Source of the DNA: Bog-473 sp963821755
Lineage (GTDB): Bacteria; Actinomycetota; Acidimicrobiia; Acidimicrobiales; RAAP-2
DNA length: 64,000 nt
NCBI GenBank assembly: GCA_963821755.1
Contig: CAWGEX010000002.1
Coordinates: 952,552 to 1,016,551, forward strand
Reading direction: 5' to 3'
The position numbers were made by a program, and so were the translations under genes. Position 1 is the first letter of the stretch, and each line of letters starts with the position of its first letter. The notes under the pieces are model-generated. The model saw only the letters and a program-made list of their open reading frames with translations, ran no database searches and was not told the DNA's origin. Shown here in pieces: positions 16,937-25,807 of this stretch.

Positions 16937-17635
16937 GTGCCAATCGGTAAGGCCAATCGATCGGACGCCGACGGCCGGTCGGCTCGGCTTGGGCGCGCCC
17001 AGAACCACCTCCGCAAAGTGGATCCTGTGATCGGACGGCTCATTGAGCGACGGCCGGGCTTCGATCCGCATGCGTGGCTGGACGAGCTTCCGCCGATGGA
17101 CCTGTTTGGGTCGCTTCTCTTTCAGGTCACTGGCCAACAACTGTCAGTAGCTGCGACCAGACGGACCGTTGAGCGCGTCACCTCTCTCTTTGGAGGACAC
17201 TTGCCCTCGCCCGAGGAGCTATTGGCGGCGCAACCGGGTGACCTGCGAGCAGCGGGCCTTTCGTGGCGCAAGGTCAACACGCTCCGAGATCTCGCCGAAC
17301 GTCTTTCGGATGGTCGACTGGACATAGAACGGCTCACAAAGCTGCCGGACGAAGATTTCATCGCCGAACTGACGGCCGTTCCGGGGATCGGGCCGTGGAC
17401 TGCGCAAGGCGCGTTGCTCGTCGCCCTGCGGCGGGAGGACGTCGTCCTGCCTGGCGATCTCGCTCTGCGCAAGGCGGTGCGCAGTGCCTATGACCTGGAC
17501 CATTTGCCAAGTCAGGAGGAGGTCCTCGAGATCGCCGAGAAATGGCGCCCGTTCCGCAGCCTCGCCACGTCCTATCTCTTCGCCGCCGCGCTCGAGCCGA
17601 CGACTTCCACCAGTGCCAAGAATGAGAACCTCTAG
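16937..17635 (+). CDS. DNA-3-methyladenine glycosylase, HhH-GPD family (AlkA-like)
   Basis: A 232-residue base-excision repair glycosylase that removes alkylated purines. The helix-hairpin-helix is TAVPGIGPWTAQG (about residues 147-158) and the catalytic aspartate is D174 in VVLPGDLALRKAV, both diagnostic. FQVTGQQLSVAAT (62-74) is the typical entry helix. The N-terminal AlkA-type accessory domain and Ada domain are absent, as in short actinobacterial members. GTG start at 16937. Confidence 0.9.
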   Translation: MPIGKANRSDADGRSARLGRAQNHLRKVDPVIGRLIERRPGFDPHAWLDELPPMDLFGSLLFQVTGQQLSVAATRRTVERVTSLFGGHLPSPEELLAAQPGDLRAAGLSWRKVNTLRDLAERLSDGRLDIERLTKLPDEDFIAELTAVPGIGPWTAQGALLVALRREDVVLPGDLALRKAVRSAYDLDHLPSQEEVLEIAEKWRPFRSLATSYLFAAALEPTTSTSAKNENL

Positions 17636-18097
17636 AACGGGCGACGAGCAGAGAACGCACTGGTGAAACCAGGTCCAGACGTAGAGAACGCGAAGGCTCT
17701 CGCTGGCGGGCGGAGGGAAGACCGGAAGGACGAGACGCAGTTCGAGGGTACGTGCCCAGCGGCGCTACAACGCGGCGGATCCCAACCGGGCCGCTTCAGC
17801 TGCTTGCCAACGCAAGTAGATTCCAATAGCTTTTTCCAATAGCTTTTTCCAATAGCTTTTAACGGTTGAGCGCACATGCCCGCGGGACCGTCCTCGAGAA
17901 GACAGGAGCACGCCATGACGTCATTCGCTTCTGCCCGTGGGTCCCGTTGTTCCCGACGATGAGACACGACCATGATGCTTCTCGTCCAAGCGCCTCGACC
18001 TCCGAGCAGGATTGCCAGTTCACCTATGACACCCAAGAGCCAACGACCATCGCGAGGAGAGGCGGAATCCGAGCCGTTTTCCTGAGGAAAAAGCGCC
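17636..18097. other. Intergenic region upstream of the UBP-flavoprotein-LUD operon
   Basis: About 460 bases with no supported gene. It contains the 13-bp triple repeat described separately and is lower in GC around 17810-17870 than the surroundings. Short open frames (for example 17866-18105 plus) lack family features. It is the likely control region for the downstream operon. Confidence 0.55.
17821..17859. repeat. Three exact tandem copies of a 13-bp AT-rich unit
   Basis: The unit TTCCAATAGCTTT occurs three times without gaps (17821-17833, 17834-17846, 17847-17859). It is AT-rich in a GC-rich genome and lies about 240 bases upstream of the UBP zinc-finger gene. It could be an iteron-like binding array or a replication-slippage product. 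Confidence 0.9.
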
Positions 18098-18394
18098 ATG
18101 AGTAAGAATTGCACCCATCTTGACCACATCCACCCCGTGGACACGTTGCCCTCGGGGTGCGAGGATTGCCTGGCTTTAGGTCGTCACGACTGGGTTCATT
18201 TGCGTGTGTGCCAAGAATGCAGTCACGTCGGATGCTGTGATCAATCGCCGGGACGGCACGCAACCGAGCATTTTTTCAGATCCGCTCATCCCGTCATACG
18301 GTCATACGAACCCGGGGAGAGTTGGTATTGGTGTTACGTCGACGAGCTTGTTTTTGAGCTCGAAGGGGCACCGCCGGCCCCTTCGCATCCTTAG
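18098..18394 (+). CDS. UBP-type zinc finger protein
   Basis: A 98-residue protein consisting almost entirely of a ubiquitin-hydrolase-type zinc finger. Visible ligand candidates are C5, H11, C21 and C24 (GCEDC), C38 and C41 (CQEC), C46, and several histidines in HATEHFFRSAHPV, ending with the family YWCYVDE motif. In eukaryotes the fold binds the ubiquitin C-terminus; bacterial versions have no known ligand. The gene ends 12 bases before a thioredoxin-reductase-like flavoprotein gene. A 9-bp inverted repeat (18361-18369 with 18377-18385) at its 3' end could act as an attenuating hairpin. Confidence 0.9.
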   Translation: MSKNCTHLDHIHPVDTLPSGCEDCLALGRHDWVHLRVCQECSHVGCCDQSPGRHATEHFFRSAHPVIRSYEPGESWYWCYVDELVFELEGAPPAPSHP

Positions 18395-18406
18395 GCACCT
18401 GCGGCC

Positions 18407-19693
18407 GTGTCCCTGTTCGACTACGACACTCGACCTGCGACACCGGGCGTTGTATTGGTGGACGCGGGGACATCGGCGGCTGCGTACCGAATCCGCGACT
18501 TCCTCAGCCGGAACAGCTTGCAATACGAATGGGTTGACGTCACGGACTCAGAGAGAGTGCGCGCTGTTCTCGGGGACACCGAGGTTGACGCACAATCTCT
18601 ACCGATCTGTGTGCTCCCCGATGGCACACGACTCTCCCCTGCCACCCTTGAGCAGGTAGCCGCCGGCCTCGGAATGGTGTCGGGACCCTCACGTTCCGAA
18701 TACGACCTGACCATTGTTGGCGCGGGCCCAGCCGGTCTCGCCGCCGCTGTCTACGCGGCATCGGAGGGCCTTCGGACCTTGGTCCTAGAAGCAATCGCTC
18801 CCGGCGGCCAAGCAGGTACGACTTCGATGATCGAGAACTACCTGGGGTTCCCCAATGGCATTAGTGGAAGCGAGTTGGCCACCCGCGCCGTAGCTCAGGC
18901 TCGTCGATTCGGCGCGGAGATACTCCTGGCCCGGCCGTTGGTCGGCATTTCGACCGAGGGTTCGGGGTACCGTGCGCACCTGTCCGATGCGACGAGCGTT
19001 CTCGGACGGACCTTGCTCCTGGCGAGCGGGGTGGAGTGGCGTCGTCTGGAAGTGCCCGGAATCGACGAGCTGCTCGGCGCCGGGGTCTACTACGGAGCAG
19101 GACCGAGCGAAGCCTTGGGCTGCGCCGGAGCGGATGTTGTTGTCGTTGGTGGAGGGAACTCTGCGGGGCAGGCCGTCGTGCGGTTCTCACGCTATGCGGT
19201 CCGGGTGACGCTCCTGGTACGTGGGCCAGACCTCGCCGCCTCGATGTCGAAGTACCTCATCGACGCCATCGCAGGTATTCCCAATGTCGACGTGCGGACG
19301 GGAACTCAGGTCGTCGGCGTCAAGGCCGACGGCCAGCTTCGTGAAGTTCTCACCACATCCGCGCAGAGCCAGACGGCGCAACCATTGCGCGCCAACGCCA
19401 TGTTCATCTGCATCGGAGGCGAGCCGCGAACAGACGCTGTCGGTGGAACAGGACTCGTCATCGACGATACCGGCTTCGTTCCAACTGGGAGTGAACTGAC
19501 GTCGTTCACCCAAGTTGCAGAAGATTGGGACATACCTCGACCTCCTCTCCCCCTCGAAACGAATCTCCCCGGCCTCTTCGCGGCCGGCGACGTCAGGCGA
19601 GGGTCCATCAAGCGCTGTGCGGCTGCAGTCGGGGAGGGTTCCATGTCCGTTGCTCTCGTGCATCAGAGGCTGGCGGAGATCGGCGGTGAGTAG
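18407..19693 (+). CDS. Thioredoxin-reductase-like flavoprotein with N-terminal glutaredoxin-like domain, no CxxC
   Basis: A 428-residue FAD/NAD(P)H oxidoreductase. Residues 1-90 look like a glutaredoxin/thioredoxin-like fold without a CxxC. The FAD site is LTIVGAGPAGLAAAVYAASEG (GxGxxG at 105-110), with GGQAGTTSMIENYLGFP at 133-149; the NADPH site is VVVVGGGNSAGQAVV (248-254); the closing FAD motif is LFAAGDVRRGSIKRCAAAVGEG. Where classical thioredoxin reductases carry CxxC, this has YYGAGPSEALGCAG (228-241), with one cysteine only, so dithiol exchange in the usual way is not possible. GTG start. It is followed by an overlapping LUD gene and preceded by the UBP gene, suggesting a joint role. 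Confidence 0.9.
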   Translation: MSLFDYDTRPATPGVVLVDAGTSAAAYRIRDFLSRNSLQYEWVDVTDSERVRAVLGDTEVDAQSLPICVLPDGTRLSPATLEQVAAGLGMVSGPSRSEYDLTIVGAGPAGLAAAVYAASEGLRTLVLEAIAPGGQAGTTSMIENYLGFPNGISGSELATRAVAQARRFGAEILLARPLVGISTEGSGYRAHLSDATSVLGRTLLLASGVEWRRLEVPGIDELLGAGVYYGAGPSEALGCAGADVVVVGGGNSAGQAVVRFSRYAVRVTLLVRGPDLAASMSKYLIDAIAGIPNVDVRTGTQVVGVKADGQLREVLTTSAQSQTAQPLRANAMFICIGGEPRTDAVGGTGLVIDDTGFVPTGSELTSFTQVAEDWDIPRPPLPLETNLPGLFAAGDVRRGSIKRCAAAVGEGSMSVALVHQRLAEIGGE

Positions 19694-20339
19694 TGCTGCG
19701 GTGCCCCCAGACTTGTCTGAGCACACAGTGGCTGAGTTCGCTCAGGTCAGCTCGCCGGATCGAATCGCCGCGGTGGCGGGAGCCCTCGAGCACAACGGCA
19801 TTCGGGCGTTCGTCGTCCGGTCGGGCGACAACGCCCGTGAGACCGTTGCTTCGTTGATCCCTGCGGGTGCCGAAGTCTTCAACAACACTTCACGCACGCT
19901 CGAATCGATCGGCGTGGCGGATGACATCGAGCGATCCGGGCGCTATGAGCCGCTCCGCTTGCGGCTCTTCCAAATGGACCGGGAAATGCAGGCTCGCGAA
20001 ATGCGAACCCTTGCCGCTTCACCTGACTACGTCGTCGGAAGCGTGCACGCCCTGACCGAGGGAGGATCGTTACTCATTGCGTCCGCGAGTGGAAGCCAGT
20101 TGGGTCCCATCGTGTCGGGAGCGGAACACGTCATCTTCGTTATCGGAGGTCAGAAGATCGTCGCCGACGTCGATGCCGGGATCCGGCGAATCTTCGAATA
20201 CTCGCTCCCGCTCGAGGACTGGCGGGCACGAGAGGCGTATGGCGTTCCCAGCGGAGTTAACAACATTCTGATTATCAACCACGCGGTCGCGGCTGATCGA
20301 ATTACCGCCATCCTCGTCCACGAGGCGCTTGGATTTTGA
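19686..20339 (+). CDS. LUD domain protein (LutC/YkgG-like)
   Basis: A 217-residue LUD (lactate-utilisation-domain, DUF162) protein. Seen: ALTEGGSLLIASASGSQLGPI, the hallmark of the family, followed by HVIFVIGGQKIVADVDAGIRRI. In LutABC the domain works with iron-sulfur proteins in lactate oxidation, but no lutA or lutB is here, so the role is open. The GTG at 19686 overlaps the flavoprotein stop by 8 bases, showing translational coupling. A longer upstream frame lies inside the flavoprotein gene and is not coding. Confidence 0.85.
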   Translation: MSSAAVPPDLSEHTVAEFAQVSSPDRIAAVAGALEHNGIRAFVVRSGDNARETVASLIPAGAEVFNNTSRTLESIGVADDIERSGRYEPLRLRLFQMDREMQAREMRTLAASPDYVVGSVHALTEGGSLLIASASGSQLGPIVSGAEHVIFVIGGQKIVADVDAGIRRIFEYSLPLEDWRAREAYGVPSGVNNILIINHAVAADRITAILVHEALGF

Positions 20340-20427
20340 TGGCGCTGACTCGGAGAGTGGGCGCGGCCGCCTTCTTTTCCGACTCGGGCAGCTAATTTCT
20401 GGAACCAGGGATAAAAACCCAGGTCAA

Positions 20428-21642
20428 CTAGTTGATGTGGATCCCGCTGATGGCCCGAGAGATGACCAACCGCTGGATCTCCGATGTCCCCTCGAAGATG
20501 GTGTAGATCTTCGAGTCACGGTGCCAGCGCTCGACCGGGTAGTCGCGGACGTAGCCGTAGCCACCGAGGATCTGAATGGCTTGCTCGGTGACCCACACCG
20601 CGGTCTCGCCGGCGAAGACCTTGGACATGGAGCCTTCGCCATTCTCGAACTTCTTACCGGTGCTGGCCATCCACGCCGCCCGCTGCACCAGGAGGCGGGC
20701 GGCATCCGTGCGCATCTTCATGTCGGCCAACTTGAAGGCGATGGACTGATTCTCGATGATGGCTCGGCCGAACTGCTTGCGCTCCTTGGCGTAGTCGAGG
20801 GAGTACTCGTAGGCGGCACGAGCGATGCCCACGGCTTGGGCGCCGACGATGGGACGGGAGGCCTCGAAGGTGGCCATGGCGGCCTGGGTGGAGGTCCTCT
20901 TGCCCTCCTTGGCCCGGGCCAGGCGCTCGTCGAGCTTCTCCTTGCCGCCCAGCAGGCAGCGGCCCGGCACGCGGCAGTCCTCGAGCACGACCTCGGCGGT
21001 GTGCGAGGCCCGGATGCCCATCTTCTTGAACTTCTGGCCCTGGGAGATACCCGGGGTCCCTTCCGGGACGACGAAGCTGGCCTGCCCCCGGCTCCCGAGC
21101 GTGTGGTCGACCGAGAGGACGAGGACGTGGGTGTTGGCGATGCCCCCGTTGGTGATCCAGGTCTTGGTGCCGTTCAACACCCACTCGTCCTTGGCCTCGT
21201 CGTACACGGCTCGTGACTTCAGGGAGGACACGTCAGATCCGGCGTCGGCCTCGGACACGCCGAAGGCAGCCAGCTTCACGTCATCGGCCGTGCCGTAACA
21301 CTGGGGGATCCATTCGGCCGACTGCTCCGGTGTCCCGTTGGCGTAGATGCCGGCCACGGCCAGGGTGGAGCCGAAGATGGACAGGCTGATGCCGGCATCC
21401 CCCCAACTCAACTCCTCGTTGACCAGGCACATCAACTGGCCGGTGGGATCGGCGAAACACTGGGCGATGAAGTCGAAGGAGTACAGCCCGTTGCGGGCCG
21501 CCTCTTGGATGATCGGCCACGGCGTCTCTTCGCGCTCGTCCCATTCGGCTCCGGCCGGTCGTGCCACCGTCTCGGCGAATTCATGGACCCACTTCTGGAT
21601 CTGGAGTTGATCCTCGTTCAGTTCGAGGGAGAATTCGGACAT
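20428..21642 (-). CDS. Acyl-CoA dehydrogenase
   Basis: A 404-residue FAD-dependent acyl-CoA dehydrogenase, catalysing alpha,beta-desaturation of acyl-CoA with electron transfer flavoprotein as acceptor. Seen: AAFGVSEADAGSD (FAD/acyl site), WITNGGIANTHVL, and the catalytic-base motif YTIFEGTSEIQRL with the likely base E384. Length matches the short/medium-chain family. The substrate chain is not predictable. A palindrome at 21698-21717, about 56 bases upstream of the ATG, is a probable operator. Confidence 0.93.
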   Translation of the reverse strand: MSEFSLELNEDQLQIQKWVHEFAETVARPAGAEWDEREETPWPIIQEAARNGLYSFDFIAQCFADPTGQLMCLVNEELSWGDAGISLSIFGSTLAVAGIYANGTPEQSAEWIPQCYGTADDVKLAAFGVSEADAGSDVSSLKSRAVYDEAKDEWVLNGTKTWITNGGIANTHVLVLSVDHTLGSRGQASFVVPEGTPGISQGQKFKKMGIRASHTAEVVLEDCRVPGRCLLGGKEKLDERLARAKEGKRTSTQAAMATFEASRPIVGAQAVGIARAAYEYSLDYAKERKQFGRAIIENQSIAFKLADMKMRTDAARLLVQRAAWMASTGKKFENGEGSMSKVFAGETAVWVTEQAIQILGGYGYVRDYPVERWHRDSKIYTIFEGTSEIQRLVISRAISGIHIN

Positions 21643-21697
21643 GGTGCGCCCTCCTTGGGCCGGAGCCCGCCCTAGCGGCGGGTCTCGGAACTTTCCG

Positions 21698-21717
21698 TAG
21701 TTACTACATGGTAACTA
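21698..21717. promoter_or_regulatory. Palindromic operator-like site upstream of acyl-CoA dehydrogenase
   Basis: Arms TAGTTAC and GTAACTA separated by six bases (TACATG). It lies about 56-75 bases before the acyl-CoA dehydrogenase start, where a repressor would block transcription. TetR-family fatty-acid regulators use sites of this kind in actinobacteria; no regulator gene is adjacent, so the binder is unknown. Confidence 0.6.
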
Positions 21718-21821
21718 AGAAGCGGCCCGGGGTCTAGTCATGCGCCCATGGCGCTTTGAACTGCGGGTTTAACTGGAAATCGGCGGGCGAGGTCGGTTCC
21801 GCGCTATGCGGTGAGGTCGGC

Positions 21822-23219
21822 TCAGCGACGCACGGCTGTGCCCGCCGGAGTGTCCTCGACGGTCCAGCCCAGGGCGACCAATTCGTCCCGCAAGGAGTCG
21901 GCGCGCGCGAACTCCCTCGCTCCCCGGGCCGCGTCGCGCTCGGCCACCAAACGGGCGGTCTCGGGGTCGAGCGCCGATGCCTCGCCCTTCAACGACAGCC
22001 CGAGGGCGGCGGCCAACACCGCCGCTGTCCGGGCGAGCTCGTGGGCTCGAGCGTCCTCGCCCGCGTCGGCGCTCGTGTGGGCGGCACTGACGAGGTCGAA
22101 GATGTCGGCCAGCGCTCCGGGCGTATCGAGGTCGTCATCCATACGGGTGCGGAAGGCGGCCAACGCGTCGGCATCGATCGCCGTGGCCGGCGCGATGCCT
22201 TCGACGACGTAGCCGGACGCGGTCTGCTCGAGCACCTCGCCCACGGAAAACCGTCGGGCCACCGTGTCGAGCCGCTCCAGCGCCTTCTCGGCGTCGACGA
22301 CGGTCTCGGGGGTCACCTCCAACGGTGAGCGGTAACGGGCCCGCAGGACGAGGAGTCGATAGGCGCGGGCATCGTGCCGCTCCAGGAACTCCGTGAGCGT
22401 GGTGAAGTTGCCCAGGGACTTCGACATCTTGGTGCCGTCGACGGTCACCCAGCCGTTGTGTACCCAGTAGCGGGTGAATTTGCGACCCTCGGCCACCGCC
22501 TGGGCCCGCTCGTTCTCATGATGCGGGAAGATCAGGTCGATCCCGCCGCCGTGGAGGTCGAATCCCTCGCCCAGCAGGTCCAGGGACATGACGACGCACT
22601 CGGTGTGCCATCCGGGACGCCCCGGCCCCCACGGGGACTCCCAGGTGGGCTCGTTCGGCTTGGCCTTCTTCCAGAGCGCGAAGTCCAGGGGAGAGTGCTT
22701 CTCCTCGGTGCTCTCCACCCGGGCGCCGGACCGGAGTGAGTCCAGGCTCTGCCGGGCCAGCAACCCGTAGCCCTCCACCTGCTCCACGCTCAGGTAGACC
22801 CCATCGGACGTCTCGTAGGCCGTGCCCCGCTCGACGAGATCGCTCACCAGGCGAACCATGTCCTCCACGTAGGCGGTGGCGTGCGGGATGTCGGTGGGCC
22901 GCAGGACGCCCAGCCCGTCCATGGCGTCGAACCAGGCCGCCTCGTACTGGTCGACGACGCTCTGGGTGCTCCGCCCCTCCTCGTTGGCCCGCCGGATGAT
23001 CTTGTCCTCTATGTCGGTGACGTTCGAGACGTAGTGGACGTCGAGTCCGTTGAAGAGCAGGTAGCGCCGGAGCACGTCGTACACCAGGTTGAACCGTCCG
23101 TGGCCGATATGGGGGAGGTTGTCCACCGTGGGACCGCACACATACATCGACACTTCTCCCGGCGTGCGCGGCTCGAAGGGGCGAACGGTGCCGGTGGCGG
23201 TGTCGTGGAGGTGCAGCAT
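21822..23219 (-). CDS. cysS: Cysteine-tRNA ligase
   Basis: Class I aminoacyl-tRNA synthetase charging tRNA-Cys. Seen: zinc/substrate cysteine C28 in YVCGPTVDN, HIGH motif PHIGHGR (37-40), zinc ligands C208 in GWHTECVVMS and H233/H234 in LIFPHHENE, and KMSKS at 264-268 (DGTKMSKSLGN). The 465-residue length with C-terminal anticodon domain favours CysS over the shorter mycothiol ligase MshC. ATG start at 23219; only 20 bases separate it from divergent valS, so the two may share a promoter zone. Confidence 0.93.
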   Translation of the reverse strand: MLHLHDTATGTVRPFEPRTPGEVSMYVCGPTVDNLPHIGHGRFNLVYDVLRRYLLFNGLDVHYVSNVTDIEDKIIRRANEEGRSTQSVVDQYEAAWFDAMDGLGVLRPTDIPHATAYVEDMVRLVSDLVERGTAYETSDGVYLSVEQVEGYGLLARQSLDSLRSGARVESTEEKHSPLDFALWKKAKPNEPTWESPWGPGRPGWHTECVVMSLDLLGEGFDLHGGGIDLIFPHHENERAQAVAEGRKFTRYWVHNGWVTVDGTKMSKSLGNFTTLTEFLERHDARAYRLLVLRARYRSPLEVTPETVVDAEKALERLDTVARRFSVGEVLEQTASGYVVEGIAPATAIDADALAAFRTRMDDDLDTPGALADIFDLVSAAHTSADAGEDARAHELARTAAVLAAALGLSLKGEASALDPETARLVAERDAARGAREFARADSLRDELVALGWTVEDTPAGTAVRR

Positions 23220-23239
23220 CCGGGTACGGTAACCCGATC

Positions 23240-25797
23240 ATGCCGACCGACGCGACCGACGCGACCACTGCGCCCCGCATTCCCGCCAAACCCACCATCG
23301 ACGGAGTCGAGGCCACGTGGGTGGCCGCCTGGGAGGATGAGCGGACCTATCGTTTCGACGATTCGGTGCCCCGGGAACGGGTCTTCTCCATCGATACCCC
23401 GCCGCCGACCGTCTCGGGCTCGCTTCACATGGGCTCGGTGTTCGGGTACGTGCAGACGGACGCGCTGGCCCGCTATCGGCGCATGACCGGGTGGGAGCTC
23501 TTCTATCCGATGGGCTGGGATGACAACGGCTTGCCCACCGAGCGCCGGGTGCAGACCTACTTCGGGGTGCGCTGCGACCCCTCGCTGCCCTACGACCCGG
23601 ACTTCCAGCCACCCGACGAGCCGGGGAAAGATGACATCCCGATCAGCCGGCCCAATTTCATCGCCCTGTGCCATCAGCTGACGGCCGAGGACGAGCTGAC
23701 CTTCGAAGCGCTGTGGCGCCGGCTCGGCCTGTCGGTCGACTGGACCAGGGGCTACGCCACCATTGACGATCGCAGCCGGCGGGCCAGCCAGCGCATGTTC
23801 CTGCGCAATCTGTCGCGCCACGAGGCCTACTCCTCCGAAGCCCCGACCCTGTGGGACGTGGACTACCAGACGGCGGTGGCCCAGGCCGAGATGGAAGACC
23901 GGGAGCGGCCCGGTGCCTACCACCGCCTGCGCTTCGATGACATCGAGATCGAGACCACCCGCCCCGAACTGGTGGCCGCCTGCGTGGCGCTGGTGGCCCA
24001 TCCCGACGACGAGCGCTTCTCCCCCCGCTTCGGGGACACCGTCCGCACCCCGATCTTCGGGGTCGAGGTCCCGATCGTGGCCCATCACCTGGCCGATCCC
24101 GAGAAGGGCACCGGCATCGCCATGATCTGCACCTTCGGCGACGTCACCGACGTGGTCTGGTGGCGCGAACTGGCGCTGCCGACCCGTTCCATCGTGACCC
24201 GATCGGGGCGCATCGCCGAGACTCCCCCACCGGGCGTGCCCGACGGCCCGGCCTGGCAGGCCATCGCCGGCACCACCGTCAAGGCGGCCCAACGGACGAT
24301 GGTCGAGCTCCTGACCGCCTCGGGCGACCTGATCGGCGAGCCCCGGCCCATCACCCATCCGGTCAAGTTCTACGAGCGCGGTGACCGCCCGCTCGAGATC
24401 GTCACCAGCCGCCAGTGGTTCATCCGCAACGGTGGGCGGGACGAACCGTTGCGCCGGGAACTGCTGCAGCGCGGCCAGGAGGTGCGCTGGCACCCCCCGT
24501 ACATGCACGTCCGCTTCGAAAACTGGGTCAACGGGCTCAACGGCGACTGGCTGGTCAGTCGCCAGCGGTACTTCGGCGTGCCCGTGCCGGTCTGGTACCC
24601 GGTCGGCCGCGACGGTGAGGCGGACCACGGCGCGCCCATCGTGCCCGAGGAGGCCCGACTCCCCATCGACCCGACCACCGACGTGCCGGACGGCTACGAA
24701 GCGGCCCAGCGCGGCGAGCCCGGTGGATTCACCGGTGACCCCGACGTCATGGACACCTGGGCCACCTCCTCGTTGACGCCGCAGATCGCCTGCGGCTGGG
24801 AGGACGACCCGGCCCTCTTCGCCGCCACCTTCCCGATGGACCTCCGGCCCCAGGGGCCCGAGATCATCCGCACCTGGCTCTTCTCGACGGTGCTGCGCTC
24901 GCACTTCGAACACCACACCCTCCCGTGGCGCGACGCCTCCATCAACGGCTGGATCCTCGACCCGGACCGCAAGAAGATGTCCAAGTCCAAGGGCAACGTG
25001 ATCACCCCCATGCCGCTGGTGGAGGAATTCGGCTCCGATGCCGTGCGCTACTGGGCCTGCAACGGCCGGCCGGGCACGGACACCGCGCTGGACACCGGGG
25101 TCATGAAGATCGGCCGCCGGCTGGCCATCAAGATCCTCAACGCCTCCAAGTTCGCCCTGGGCCGACTCGGCGACGGTCCGGCGCCGGGCGTCGGCCTGGT
25201 GTCCGAGCCCATCGACCGGGCCCTGCTGGCCAAGCTGGCCGCCGTGGTGACGGCGGCGACGAGTGCCTTCGAGGAGTTCGACTACGCCCGGGCGCTGGAA
25301 GGGACCGAGACCTTCTTCTGGTCGTTCTGTGATGACTACGTGGAGCTGGTCAAGACCCGCGCCTACGGCGGGGAGGAGGACACCGCGCCGGCCGACTCCG
25401 CCCGGGCCACGCTGGCGCTGGCCCTCTCCGTCCAGCTACGGCTCCTGGCGCCCTTCCTGCCCTTCGTCACCGAAGAGGTGTGGCGCTGGTGGCAAGTGGG
25501 CTCCATCCACCGCGCCCCTGGCCCACCGGGGCCGAGTTCGGCGACCACCGGACCGGGGATCCTTCGGTGCTCCAGGTGGCCGCCGACGTGCTGGCGGCGG
25601 TGCGGCGGGCCAAGACCACCGAGAAGCGGTCCATGCGTTCCAGGGTCGACGAGCTCGTCGTCTCGGGCCCTCCGGCCACGTTGGCCGCCGTTGAGGCTGC
25701 CCGGCGCGACCTCATCGACGCCGGCGGGATCGATGCGCTGGAACTGGTCGAGGCAGCAGAGTTCTCCGTCGTCAGCCGCCTGGCCCAGCCAGCCTGA
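23240..25797 (+). CDS. valS: Valine-tRNA ligase (frameshift in the C-terminal domain)
   Basis: Class I synthetase charging tRNA-Val, with HIGH-equivalent SGSLHMGSVFGY (63-66), editing domain, and KKMSKSKGN (KMSKS at 579-583). The first frame is conserved to FVTEEVWRWWQVGSIHRAP (about residue 759), then becomes Arg/Pro/Ser-rich nonsense. The natural continuation (WPTGAEFGD, VAADVLAAVRRAKTTEKRSM) is in another frame to the stop at 25797. One missing base in the C-run at about 25514-25518 explains this. The gene is normally essential and single-copy, so a sequence error is more likely than a true pseudogene. Full product about 852 residues. Confidence 0.9.
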
Positions 25798-25807
25798 ACG
25801 AGCCGAC

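Noticed and set aside
23009..24916. 635-codon minus-strand open frame overlapping valS and cysS
   Set aside because: valS and cysS have diagnostic HIGH/KMSKS motifs in their own frames; this frame has none.
25480..25797. Separate 105-codon gene after valS
   Set aside because: Its sequence is the natural C-terminus of ValRS in a shifted frame, not an independent gene.
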